Assembly: GCA_905221605.1 (NCBI GenBank)
Contig: CAJNDS010000633.1
Location: forward strand, 37,635-101,634
Source of the DNA: Symbiodinium natans
Lineage: Eukaryota > Sar > Dinophyceae > Suessiales > Symbiodiniaceae
DNA: 64,000 nucleotides
Direction of reading: 5' to 3'
Position 1 is the first letter of the stretch; every line of letters begins with the position of its first letter. Below, in pieces: positions 7,793-19,230 of this stretch. The notes under the pieces are model-generated. The model searched no databases and had not been told where the DNA came from. It saw nothing but the letters and a program-made list of their open reading frames with translations. A program made the position numbers and the translations under genes.

Positions 7793-9117
7793 TTAGGCTG
7801 CTCGGGATCCAAGAGCGGAATCACGCGAGCAGCAGCGGGCGTTTGTCACTCGACGGCTTGACCTTGGCCTGCCAGTGCGAGGACCTTTGCCACCACCACC
7901 CCCTTTTCCCTTATTCGCGGGATTAAACCAGCACTTCTTGGCACCATGACCGGGCTTGCGGCAGCGAGCACAGGCATGCACACCACGGTTACACGCAGGG
8001 GGGGTTTTACCATCAGTCTTGGCCTGGCATCCATTGCAAAACCCCAACAGAGCCGACGATTCTCAGTGAAAGTGAGATGCGGGCAATCCTGCAACTCCTT
8101 GGGCAAGTTGGCGGTCTTGACAGGAGCAAGGAGGCCACCTTGACTCCCTCTCAATCGCTTCGTACCCCGGCCAGGCGGAGAATCGGGATCTGCACTGGCA
8201 GCCGGGGGCGTGGCCTGCCCTTTTGGCAAGGGAAGCAAGTGCATTGTGATGCGTGGATCATAGCGCAATTTGCGGAGCGCCTGGTCCGCCTCCATGGCCC
8301 CTGAGGAAGAAGCGCGGACTTGGGTCACCTCCTTCGACATCAAAAGGAACAACTCACAATCGGCCTTGAGGATTTGACTTATCCCAACCTGCGCGTAATT
8401 GGGAGGAGCAGGCCGCGTCAAATGCTGCATGAGATAGGAGACCCAACTTTCATGGGCCTCCCACGAGATCACCTGATTGAGATCATACGCCAAGCCCCGG
8501 CGCTGGAGACACCACTGGACTTCTAAGGGGGTAGCGTGATGAGCAGTGATCTGATCTGCCACGGGAACAAGTGCAACCTGATTTTCTTGAAGAGTCAGGA
8601 CACGATTCTTTTCTCGGCCACTATTGCGTAGCTCCTGATCCCTTTTGGGGCATTTGCTGGGTGACAACCATGAAAGCTGATTTATCTCGACCTGGTGAGC
8701 GACTGCATCGATCAAGGAATAAGCTGGCTCAAGCTCTTCCTGGAAAACAAGTCCTTTGAGTCTCTGCTTTTGATTCTCTATGCGAGCTACTTTCTCTGCC
8801 AAAGGCAGGTTCTTCGGTGCATCTGAGGACTGGCCCATAACCTGTGCCTTGAGACTTGCAGTGACATAAGCTGACGATTCAAAATGAAGTCGGCGCAACT
8901 TAGCGGCATCACCCACTGGAGCCCCGGGCGCAAGCACTCGGTCGCAAAACAAGGAAAACTCATCCTCAGTTGGTGGGGCCTGAGGGGTCCCGCAGGCGAA
9001 AGCAAGATCGCTGAAGGTCTTGACTCGATGCGCGCACAGCTGTCCATGAAGGACTTCATCGCCACATACTACGATGCACCTCGCTTTGAAGGAGGCTTCT
9101 GAATCAACCAAGGTCAT
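7793..9117 (-). pseudogene. Gag-like retroelement protein with CCHC zinc knuckle, one frame change
   Basis: The start is the ATG at 9117-9115. The protein resembles a gag-like family that I recall as very common in Symbiodiniaceae gene models. Landmarks in order are 'KTFSDLAFACGTP' near residue 30, 'LRRLHFES', 'ELEPAYSLID', 'CLQRRGLAYDL', 'LKADCELFLLMS', a Pro/Ser-rich linker, then a cysteine cluster. The frame breaks at 8044-8038; in the -1 frame it continues 'CNGCQAK' and ends with 'CARCRKPGHGAKKC', an exact C-X2-C-X4-H-X4-C zinc knuckle, followed by a glycine-rich tail to the stop at 7793. Such proteins package element RNA. The gene starts about 185 bases downstream of the recombinase stop, on the same strand. 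Broken frame means it is probably inactive, unless the shift is programmed. Confidence 0.7.
8038..8044 (-). promoter_or_regulatory. G GGT TTT heptamer at the gag frame change (candidate -1 slippery site)
   Basis: In the zero frame the minus strand reads tgg ggt ttt gca, so the last G plus the next two codons form an exact X XXY YYZ heptamer. A -1 shift after TTT yields the protein-like continuation through the zinc knuckle. The simpler alternative is a one-base loss in the G4/T4 homopolymer, by mutation or sequencing error. No strong downstream stem was identified by eye. Confidence 0.3.
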
Positions 9118-9301
9118 GTTGCCTTGGCCGTGATGGCAAGCCACTGACAGCCAAAGAAGGCTTGAGCATGTATCCAGCAAGTTGCGTGTAGCTGATCAAG
9201 GACAATCCTTGGGCATGAAGCACGTGCAATGTTATCAGCTGCAAAGCGAGTGACAGCGAGTGATTCACGCGCAAACCTCTTTCTCCGGGTGCTGCACGAC
9301 A

Positions 9302-11305
9302 TCAAGCATTGGACTGTGCTTTACGGCACGTCCTGCAAACGGAAGTCCTAGGTTTCACGCTGACCGGATCTCCAAGAGGAGGTGCGATTTTCCGGCCACA
9401 CAGAGTAAATCGGCTGTGATAACTTCGGAGCAAGTGCAGCGTCCCGAATTTGCTATGTTGAACAAACTTAAACCCATCTCCAGCTTCAGGTAGGGGCCCA
9501 ACATGCCCCACAGCTTCCTCCTCCGAACTGGAGCTGCTCGAAGACTCCGAGTTGGAAGATGTAACCTGGGAATTGGAGCTATCGCTGTCCTCATCGGCCA
9601 TCTTAGAGGGCTCTGCAGGACTGGGCGGAGCTGATGCCCTAGGTTCAAGCACGGACGTACAAGGACTGCGTGGGGAAACCGGTGACGCTGACTTGCCCTC
9701 AATGTCTTCATGTGAGTGCTGGGGGGAAACCGGTGACGCTGACTTGCCCTCAATGTCTTCATGTGAGGGCTCAAGAGAAGGGCTAGCCTGGGCTTTCGGG
9801 AAAGCTCTCAACACCGGACAAAAGTCGTGCCTCTCCTCGGACATGAAGACGGCTGAGGGCTTTGCATTCACAAAACGACCAGCACGGTTCGCATCTGGCA
9901 CGAAGGATCCCGAGCGAATTGCGCTTAACACTTCCCCCAATAACCTGAGCGGTCTTGCCATGGCATCGCGGCCGTAGACCTCGGCCATGCGGCCTGAATG
10001 CGCATGACCTCCAAGAACGAGACGGTCCTGGTATCCTATGCCAAACTTAGCCGCGAAAGATAGGCACGTGCACTTGAGGGAATGCGAAGTAGTCCGGAGA
10101 CCAACACGATTGGTCAACAACAACCCAAGCCAATCCCCGGCCTCATCAGCATCAAGTGCTCTTACGGTTGCAAAACCTGATCGATCTGGAGCTGGCATAA
10201 AGGGATGCTCGTCTCCAAGCTCCAGCAAGCTTCGAACTTCCATGAACTGGGAAACCCAATCATCATCGGTCACTCCTTGTCCGGGAGCCGCCAACTCCAA
10301 ATGAACAGGAAGCCTCCCCCTAAGGTTCATTGTTTTGTGAACATCGATCACTGCACACAGAAAAGCCGGGCGCTTGGTGATCGCGTCCGTCTCAATGGTG
10401 AAGAGGTCAATGTGTTGGCTGTCTGACCATCTGCATCGGGCGTAACAGCAGTACAAGGCACACCCTGCAAAGAGGCGGGTCCAAAGGCAAAGTGCTTCTC
10501 TAAGCAACTGGTGCAGCCTCAACCCTCAAGGGATCTGCTTCCTCACTACCGTAGCAAGGCGTGCCACTCCTACTCCCCAACATTTTCTACTTCCACACAA
10601 GGCATCCAAGGATTCCATGCCGAAGGTAAACCTGGTGAAAGTAATGGCCTCTATGATGCTCCTCAGCTGAGACAAAGCTGCCCCACTCGATTTAGCAACA
10701 TGAAGGACACGATGCAAATCATCTTCTGTAAAGGGAAAAATCAAGGTCATCTCCAACGCAAGAGATGTGAGCCTGCGCATGGAGTTTGCTCGCTTCAACA
10801 TGGTCGCAGGGGCTTTCCTCGCCATATAATCCTCAAGCAACTCATGACGCTCGGTGACAAGCTCAATTGCAACGATTTCTTGGATGCGCTTGTCAGCACT
10901 CGCATCCCACAAGAAGAAAAGCTGGTCCCACTTGATTAAAGCTCTGTGATGCTCAACCTCGCGCTTATCACGCCAAGAGAAAACCTTGCGGTTCCTGACG
11001 ACGGATTCAAAAGATGAGGTGTCTACACTTTCAGGCTTCTTTGCTCCAGGCCGCAACGCATCATCAGTGAGAGAGTCTGGAAGATTGGACACTTTAGGTC
11101 GGGAAGCATCGAACTCGGGAAACATTGTATCTAGTGGATTTCCCCCGAAGAAAGACCCCCAAAACCCAGTCTTCCAAAACTGCTTGGGTCCCTTGTCTTC
11201 AAGCGAGAAATGCACTGCTCTAAGGTCTGGAGCAACAACAAAGTCCGCCTGCGAACCTGCAAGCCAATCATGACTGTTCTGTGCAAAGGAACTCGAACAA
11301 CTCAG
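9302..11305 (-). pseudogene. Tyrosine recombinase of a retroelement, broken by one in-frame TGA
   Basis: The frame is open from 11305 to the TGA at 9304-9302 except for one TGA at 10528-10526. The upstream half (11215-10529) looks like a core-binding domain ('KRANSMRRL', 'ALSQLRSIIEAITFTRF'). The downstream half is catalytic: Arg in 'ARCRWSD' (codon at 10432), 'SHSLK' (His at 10084, Lys where HxxR has Arg), 'LGGHAHSGR', and the nucleophile Tyr in 'YGRDAMARPL' (9976). A Ser/acid-rich linker and a Cys/His tail ('CGRKI', 'CRTCRKA') follow. This resembles recombinase ORFs recalled from dinoflagellate retroelements (DIRS/Crypton-like). The recombinase would integrate circular element DNA. The true start is unknown: upstream, the protein-like sequence changes frame near 11275-11305. 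The internal stop suggests inactivity. Confidence 0.75.
9671..9772 (-). repeat. 51-bp tandem duplication in the recombinase linker
   Basis: Two adjacent, nearly identical 51-base units encode 'HEDIEGKSASPVSP' twice in the low-complexity linker between the catalytic domain and the Cys/His tail. The duplication keeps the frame and probably has little effect. Confidence 0.85.
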
Positions 11306-11793
11306 CTAGCGCATTCTGCAACATGCGGCTCACATCCTCCTCAGACAGAGGCGCACGGGGCGGAAAGTCACCCGACTCAGAAAGCTCATACTCTGGCTGA
11401 CAGTGCCCACGGATGAATTCTCAAAGCTCGCCTTGCCTGTGACAACCTACTCGGGCACTCCATCTGTTGGCTTCCCGCAGGAGCCAACGTGCACGGAGAC
11501 CCTAATGGTCAAACGTTTGGGAGCCACGGTTGCTGCGAACCTGGTTTGAGGTCCGAATCCGCTTTAAAGATGTTTTCCGTCTGACACTCAAAACTTGAGA
11601 GAAGAGAGCCAGCATGCCCATTTATTCTCTCAAACATGCGTCAAGCAATCTTAAAATTCGACTCACATCATGTGCATTCATGCTTGGTTTATGAAAACAA
11701 ACTTCATGCATGCTTTTGCTGACCATCAAAACAATCCACTTCTTCAAACAAAGGGTGTTGCCCATTCTGGGCCAGTACCTGGTGGTTGTAAAC
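11306..11793. other. No supported gene; degraded 5' flank of the recombinase element
   Basis: To about 11440 the minus strand still reads in a protein-like way ('LSEEDVSRMLQNALAELF') in a frame different from that of the recombinase. Beyond that I see nothing supportable. Confidence 0.3.
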
Positions 11794-11890
11794 AAGGCTG
11801 GCAGAAGCCCAGCCACTTTTTTCGGCCTTAAAAAAAGAAGTTGCCAGAAAGCGTGCGATCACAGGGCCGAAGTTTTTCAACTTGAAGGAT
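11794..11890 (+). mobile_element. About 100-bp fragment of the LINE ORF
   Basis: This block matches 6524-6622 of the LINE ORF ('aaggctggcagaagcccagc' and the bases that follow) with several substitutions and small indels. It contains the same GGCTGG...CCAGCC hairpin. The reading frame is lost. The flanks do not resemble the LINE, so only a short piece survives. It shows that this LINE family has more than one source copy nearby. Confidence 0.75.
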
Positions 11891-12272
11891 GACTGTCACA
11901 CTTTGAGAAACAGGCCCACGGTCAAGAACCTTTGCACGTATTGCTTGGACAGGGGCATTTTCGAGGCCCAGCGGGCAAACATCCCACGGCAACGCGCTGA
12001 GCGCTGAGGCTTCGAGCTTCGAGCCCAAAGGGAGTGCAGATAGTCAACGTTTTGTGGGCTCTCAGTTTGAGTAGGAAGTGTGTTGTGAGAGGTCAGCTCT
12101 GTTTTTTCCTGCGTTGCCACGGTTTTAGAGTGTTTTGCATCTGTTTGGAGCTGTGCAAGCACCTTGAGTGGCATTTGAGTTGTGTGAGCTGTCTGCGACT
12201 ATGCAGCTTCAGTTTTGGAGATTGTGTAAAGCCCAGTGTTTGACCTAGGAAGCCCACATGCAACGCATGTTG

Positions 12273-12283
12273 TTTGGCTCAAG
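12273..12283 (+). other. Possible relict spliced-leader fragment
   Basis: TTTGGCTCAAG matches the last 11 bases of the dinoflagellate spliced leader. Upstream bases diverge from the leader, as expected for an old relict. No convincing ORF follows, so retroposed mRNA status is unproven. A chance match is possible. Confidence 0.3.
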
Positions 12284-12289
12284 ACCGGA

Positions 12290-15200
12290 GTCGTGTTTCA
12301 GTGCAAGAAAGCTGAAAGAAGTGTTTGGAGTGCCTGTGAGCTGTGTGACTGTGAGGGGTCACTTGCACTTGGTACTTTGGAACACGAGTGAGTTACTTGT
12401 CTTGTGCGTGACTTTGGTCGTTTACGCTATAACTGCCCAAGTGCGCCGCAGCAAGCCTAGCAACTGGCAAAATTTGTTTTTTTTGTTTCTTTCTAAAAGC
12501 GAAATGGCTGTTGCACGTTCTAAGCACCTTTGCAGTCCAGTTCATATTGTCTATACTTGTCGTATCCGGAAGCGTACACCTGTTATGCAACAGGACAGTC
12601 TTTCTAACGGCGCTTTTCAGCATTTTTGCGGTCGAGGAGTACAGCAGACAATCTAGAATCTGGACATGGATGAAAAAAGCTTGGGATTTAAGTTTGCAGT
12701 TAGAAATGGGTTGAAATGGCCTGCCTTAGGTTGGAGATTCACAGACTAGCGTTGATGCCGGTTACAAGGACTAGCTTGAACACTCTCAAGTCACGGCGAA
12801 GAAAAACAAGAGTGTTCCAATCTTCACAGATTCTACCTGCCGTACTGCCCTTTTTCCTGTTAGTCGGCAAACACGAGCAGCAGACGCAGCAGCAAACATG
12901 AACTCGAAGTGTTGGAGAGGGCAGAAAAAATTTTCTTTCTTGGTGTATTGCACGTTAACGGACCGAGTTGCTACTGTGTGGCAAAACAAGTTTTTGCTTA
13001 TTCTTATTCTCTGTGCTTCACACTTGCTTGTCTCTGACTGTAAGATTGCTTTGGCGCGCCGTAGATCCAGGATCATGCTTGTAAAGCGGGCTCTTCAGTA
13101 CTGTAGGTCGCTTATAGGTCTTGCAATTTGGTGTGAAACACCAGAAAGAAGCAGCGCAACCAAACAGAAGACTACCAATAAGCTCAGTGCTCAAAGCTCG
13201 ATGATGCAGTTCCTGTTTAGACAATGCAGCACCAAGTCGTGCGAAGGAATCGCAGTCTGACCAACGTCGCGCCTTTCTGAGATCTTGGTCGCTGCATTGA
13301 TCAGCTTCGCTTCTGGTCCCGCAGGCAGTTGGTTTCGGGCCTACGAAGATATGTTGCAAAGCCTGCCGAGTCCGAGTGCCTTCTCGAGGTTGCTGATAAG
13401 CTCTTCTACTTGCCGGAGACCTTTCCAGCATCATATTTACAGCTTTATGACCCGCTCGTCCGGAATTGCCTGAAGCTCTCTGGTTCTCTGCAATTCACCT
13501 CACCACTGCGCAGCACATCGCCGACCTGTTCTTCGCGGTTGCCGACATCCCGGATTCGTACTGCGCAGTTTCCCGCAATGCGGTGTCACAGTGATCCGAA
13601 CGACTGATAGGTGCCCTACTGCTGGCGTTTGAGGCTCACCAAAATGGACCTTGGGACGCGCAGCGCAGCGGGTCCATTGTGTTGGAATTTGCAGAATCCG
13701 AGCAATCACGGACCTCCAGGTCAACGTGCCCCCGGGTGGCATCAAAGGCCCACCTGCCCTGAGACTGCATATAACAGGGATAAAAAACGGACGAGATGTT
13801 CAGAGCCAGGCATGAATTTTCGAGGAAATGGTCGGACTGCCGATCATGGTGAAGTCTCTTCATCCGCCACGTATCTGCTCTTGCTCCTGTTGCATGTCTC
13901 CCACAGCTTGTCCAGCGGAACCCATGGCGCCTGCCAAAACCTTTGTACGAAACTGTATTTGCAAGGAAGTTCCACATCGCAGCATTGATATCTGACAAAA
14001 CTCAGATCTTGGGAGATGTTCTGCCGAAAGGTGTCCAACGCTTTGGCTGGAATCTGGACTTATGTCAACTGTCGCCAGGTAATATGCCATTGCTCTGTGT
14101 TGCTGTGGGTGTTGATGTCCGAGGAATGAGTTACGATTGGCCTCATAACCTGTTGATTGGTCAGGATTACTGGGGTTTGAAGTAACTATCGAACAGTGAC
14201 TAGGGGCAGTTGAGTTTGGGTTTTGCCTAAATTGATGGGGTAAATCATTTAAAGGATCCTACGACATGTCGCAAGGCCCTCCAAAACCCTGGAGCCCCTG
14301 CATGCTTAAGCCACGCATCGTCGATGGCCTTGACTTGCTCAGGGGTTATGCTATAACTATGTATGCCAGCATGAACAAAAACCAAACGCCAAGAGGTGGA
14401 TGTTTCGAGTGTGCAAACACATCGCGGAAAAATTGACGTTACCACGTCCCTAAAAGGGGGGAACGAGAATTGCCTTTTCCTAGCAAGGAAGCCCAATGCC
14501 CGGCTGTGTTCCTCCATTGTCCGTATGCTCGAGACCGGCTCAAGCGCACGAGGAAAACAATCCGAGTGTGAGTGTGTAGTAGCTATCGTGGAAGGGTTAC
14601 AGCTTGCCGTTACATTTTCAGGAATGCACGCGAGTCTGTCAACCAGTTTTTGCCACGTTGCGGTTTGTAGCTTTGATCTTAGACGAATACACTCTTCTCG
14701 ATGGGTATGCGTTTCCACCACGAAAAGCAGAGTGAGAATCTGGACATGTGCATATTTGTATGATGTGACATTCGTTTGGTTTTGCTACTTCAACTGTTAC
14801 CCAAGCACGACCAGTGGTAAGACAGAGTTCGGAGTTATTTTGAGTAGATCTGTCAAGCCTGAGAAATTGGCGAACGCATTCCTGCAGAACTTTGGCAGCG
14901 TACCTACAGTGCCTCCGGCCCGAAAGCCAAAGAAGCAGTGCAGTAGCAAAGAACGCAAGCAGCTGAGCTGCGAGTATGATAGGAATTGTTGGACGAACTA
15001 TGTATGACGGCTTGATACACAGGGTTATGTCTTTCATCTTTGTGTTGAGATTGAAGTTTGACAGCGACTTTGTTCGGACATCGTGATCGTAGCAGCTGCC
15101 CACAGATCGATTCGACCAGTTTGTATTTGTAGCCGAAAAAGTGTACAATTAGGTTCGATTCGAAGCTAGCACGAGTCTGGAATTTTTTAAGCGTGACCCA

Positions 15201-17870
15201 GCTCGCCAGGCACGGGCCTTTTTCGCAACATCCCATGGAAGAAACAGCATGGTTCACTAGCTTCTGTGTTCAGTATTCTGTTGCGCGGCTTGCTGCACAT
15301 GGTTGTTTTGCAAAGCCGGGTTGCGTTCTTTGAAACGTCATGTTGGTACTCGTAAACACTTGCATTCAGCAATCCGATGTGTTCACATATGTCACAATGC
15401 AAGCATGTTTCCGGGCTTCAGCGGTATTTGGGCGCCAGTCGGATTCCGAACGGCGGCACCAGTAGCAGGTTTCCTTGCTTACTTCTGCAATTTTGGGTCA
15501 AAGCGAATTCACGTGCACAAGGAGCAGCCAGTGAAAGAGAGCAATACTTGGCGCGGAAAGTTCGAATGCCATGATGAGGAATGCGTAGCATGTAATGCCA
15601 TCGTGTGGCTTGTGTTGTTTGCTTTCCATGCAATCCCTTCTTCTGGTTTTTTGGTGGCGGTAATGAGGGGTTGACAATGAAAGATGCGGAAAGATATTGA
15701 GGGCCCAAAGACTCAAAGACTTGTGACAGCCTCAGCAAGCTATGGCTACGGAAGCACCAAGGCTGCGGCAGCGCCAGGAGAATCGAAGATGAACAACGCC
15801 TCAAACACAAGGTTATATATGTTTAAAACAGGAGTGCTGTGAGAAGCCCGGCATTGTGCATGCCGAGGACGGGTGGTGTCAGTTGCAAATGTTTACCCTT
15901 CAGTAGGATGTGTCTGCGTGGGCAGGACGATCCAGCCCATGCGAGGCTTGAGAAGGATGAAGGCAAGCAAGACAAAGACAATCGCCGAGACCACGGTGAC
16001 GGGATGCATCATCCGTGCTGTAGGAGCTGCGGGATGTTTTTCAGGATTGGAGATGTCGTGATAGTCAAAAACGGATCGTGTGTTATTACGGGCAGGAGCT
16101 TCCTTGCATCTCCAATCTGGAGGTGCATGACTCTTGCAGACCGGCTCTAAGACATTGGGTTCGGCTGAGCTTTTTTATGTGCACGGGCACACACCAAAGC
16201 AAAATGGTCCAGTCATGTGCATTGCATCGAAACAAAATCTGCCGTCGACGTTTGCAAAGGTCGTCGGCTTCACTCCTGCTTGAAGCCCGGTATCGGAACA
16301 TGTCCAAGCAGAGCTCGCATGCAGCTTGTATTGCAGGTTGCGGTAGACACGTTTAGATGAAGAAGGTGCAAGAGTCAAAATGTAAAGATCACCGCAGGTT
16401 TTCGGCATGGGGCTAGCAATGCCAGAGCTGTTGGCATCCCTGGGTGTTGTGCCCTGGTCGCTGGGTTCTTGGCATAAAGCGGGACTTTTTTAAGAGTGCA
16501 GGCCAGTGTCTGTTTTTGGTTGCAGGCATTTTGTATTAATTGGGTTCTGTGCATGTTTCAACGATGGGAAGGTGGCAAGTTTGGTCAAACATTGCTTCTG
16601 GATGGGGTCTGGTGTCGATGTGCTGGTCTGCCGGTAGCCCAGGCCGACTTGGATGTTGAATTTCACTTTCGGTACCTGGCAACTGGACGGCACATTGTAG
16701 CATGATGCAAAAGCTGCTCGCATCTGTGTAAACGGAAATCTCAGACCTCGTTTCTGAGATGTTTGCGTGCGTTCCCAGGATCTCTATTCAGTTCTTGTTC
16801 AACTTCATAGCGTCCGGGCCCCATGTGGAATCGCTCCAGTAAGGCAGGCAGATATGCATGAAGAAGAATTCTGAAACCCAAATGATCAAGCTACCACTGA
16901 CACGCACATGCAGGACACAGTGGACCGATCCCGGTGGTTGCAAGAACATCAAGCCACCCAAAGAGGTCAGCCGAGCTGTGACTGAGCTGTGACCTTGCCG
17001 CCCCGGTGGCAGGAAGCGTGATGAGCACTCTCACAACATCAAGCACATTCGATCAATCTGTTCGTCATGCAAAGTTCTCATCGAAGGTCCTCCCTCGTCA
17101 GCCTGGGTTTCCCTGGCTGCTCCACTCAGCTTCACCCCACCTGGTTCTTCAACAGCCCTATCTGCCAAAGAATAGAAGCCTTCTTCGTCATTCTTCCGTC
17201 ACGGCCGCTGATTCCAATTGCATGTGAAATCCGGTGTCACCTGTTAACACTCCTCTTGCACCCAATTCTTTCGTTGGTGCAATAAGCTCCTACCCATGTC
17301 GCATCTTTTGCTCTGCTTCGTTGCTCATGCTATACAAGCCGGCCTTGTGACACTCCCGTGAGATGTGATGAGAGTGAACCCGTAATCTGGTCACATCAAT
17401 GAAAACCCTGTTCAGGCTTACGCACACTCATAGATGTTTGGAAGTGGTTTGAAGTCACACGTGGATTGCAATGGCTTTGCAGGTGACTGGGCAGTTCGAG
17501 TTGGGCAGCCTTACGCTGAGACCGTATTATGTTTTGGGAGCAGTGGATGCGTTTTTCGTGTCGTACTGGTGCGTCAATCCGAAGAGGTGATGATGACGCG
17601 CCGTGCCGCCGAGCTTCTTGTGCCCAGATGTTCAATTGTTTCAGTTTGTTGTGGTGACCGAAGCTGCAGGCCACGCCTATTTTACGCACCGAACTGGTGC
17701 CAGTCACCTGGATGCAGACTCCTACTCGAATCATGCATCCCCGTCCTAGTGATGATGGGTTGATGATACTTGTTTGATACTTGTAAATTCATGCCCAGCT
17801 TGGATTCCAATCTTTGGCTGTTGGCAATTTCATCACACCCTCACATTGTGCGTCTCATGTTGCGGCTGTT
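12290..17870. other. No clear gene; diffuse intergenic or intronic sequence
   Basis: Short ORFs on both strands lack recognisable domains. The most protein-like stretch is 13340-13590 on the plus strand: 'ECLLEVADKLFYLPETF' in one frame, then 'HIADLFFAVADIPDSY' in the next. It may be a decayed or frameshifted exon. I see no repeats of note. Confidence 0.3.
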
Positions 17871-17873
17871 GCC

Positions 17874-18143
17874 ATGTCAGCTGCCTTTTCTCTTGTGTTT
17901 GCCCTTTGGAGTGAAGGTCCCGAGAGATCAGCTGCTAGGTTCCGAGTTCTTCCCTACACAGAGGAAACGCCGCGAAGTGAGGAAGACACTTGTAAAGAGG
18001 AATTGTGTGGATCTGAAATTTGCAGAGCCGAGGAAGTGCATGCATTGGAAGCCACCCAGATCTCACCACTGCTTGTGACCTCAGAGGGAGGGAAAAAAGG
18101 GGGGCACTTCAGCGGGGGAAGGGATGCACGTTTCTCCTCGTGA
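17874..18143 (+). CDS. Small hypothetical ORF, acidic, possible exon
   Basis: An ATG in good context (gccATGtca) opens an 89-residue frame. It begins with a short hydrophobic stretch ('MSAAFSLVFALWSEG') and becomes acidic with several cysteines ('EEDTCKEELCGSEICRAEE'). Charge bias and the absence of stops make it more exon-like than its neighbours. The hydrophobic start could be a weak signal peptide. No domain is recognised and splice sites are not obvious. Confidence 0.3.
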   Translation: MSAAFSLVFALWSEGPERSAARFRVLPYTEETPRSEEDTCKEELCGSEICRAEEVHALEATQISPLLVTSEGGKKGGHFSGGRDARFSS

Positions 18144-18967
18144 GGCAGCATGTGCAGGCGATGCGTCCTCCGTCCATGACCCAGCATTATACCTGTTGGA
18201 TCCCAGTGGAACAGGCGAGTATGCAACCACAGCGTTGATGTGTTGACAAGGTATGGACCATCATTGTCCCTTTACTGGAAACTGCATCGGCCTGTTTCGT
18301 CCTCGGTCAGTGAGGCTTGCTTGCTGAGTTTGCCATGAAACTCGCTCTGGGTATCAGTTTCTCACCCAAGGAAAAATCAAGGCCACTTCGTTCTTTTCTA
18401 TATCTTCGCGCCGCTCGTTGAATCAATTGCATCGTCGAGGTTGCTATATGCTCTACGTAATCAGGCTGAGCGGCAGAGTGTGAAAGCAAGGTTTGTGGGT
18501 GTGTCATATTCTTTGGCGCTGCCTTGAACCCAGCGCTTCCTGTTCCATACCGTTCCTGTGCATTGACTCCGCAAACATGACGATATTCCGGCCGAGGTGT
18601 TTCGCGGCTGTCTACACCTCTGCCTACTTTTCGCGCTTCACGAAGATTGCAGCTTTGAGCTTATTGATATTTGTCGACGATTCAAACGTCTAGCAGCTCC
18701 AGCGCCACTTCATGTTTTCTTGCTTCAAAGAGAAGTGTCAGCAGTACTTGTCGTCGGGCCCAGGGTGCCAAGCTCTACGAGAACCAGCATTGGCTGTTTG
18801 CTCAGAGTTTGTACTTTCGGTTGCCCTTCAGACTAGCCCAGAGGAGGCCTGTTACGGTTCTATCATTGGGATGGGGCCAAAAAGGTTTTTTTAGTTTTCA
18901 AGCAAAAAACATAGCCTTTTCAGTGATCCAAAGAAAGTTAGTTGTTTGAGGACGAACAGCTGTATTC

Positions 18968-19230
18968 CAGGAAGGAAGCAGAAAGCCAGAAGGGCAGGAA
19001 GGAACACAGGACGGAACAGGACAAGCAAAAGGGAAATGGAGACCAGAAAGGGGGCAAGCAAGGAAGCAAAGGAAACGAGGAAGCAAGGAACCGAGGAAGC
19101 AAAGGCCCAAAGAACCAAGGAAGGAAGGGAAGGGAAGGCAAGGGAAGGGAAGGGAAGGGAAGGGAAGGGAGGGAAGGGAAAGGAAGGCTGAGGAAAGAAC
19201 AGGAACGAAAGGAAGGCAGGAAGGAGACGG
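18968..19230 (+). repeat. Polypurine tract with a GGGAA microsatellite core
   Basis: About 260 bases are almost pure purine on the plus strand, centred on (GGGAA)n at about 19120-19180. ORFs in it are low-complexity artefacts. Such mirror-like polypurine tracts can form triplex DNA. Confidence 0.9.

Larger units (their letters stand above)
7479..11440 (-). mobile_element. Minus-strand tyrosine-recombinase retroelement remnants
   Basis: The minus-strand order is a degraded leader region (protein-like to about 11440), the recombinase, a spacer of about 185 bases, the gag-like gene, then about 310 bases before LINE sequence. No reverse transcriptase is seen. No terminal repeats or target-site duplications were found by eye. 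If the family's usual order is gag first and recombinase last, this is the junction of two tandem copies. Confidence 0.5.

Noticed and set aside
7846-8037. Zero-frame continuation of the gag-like ORF after the frame change
   Set aside because: The -1 frame, not this one, carries the zinc knuckle; the zero frame looks like a shifted translation.
9552-10304. Plus-strand ORFs opposite the recombinase
   Set aside because: Antisense frames of a recognised gene, compositionally explained by it.
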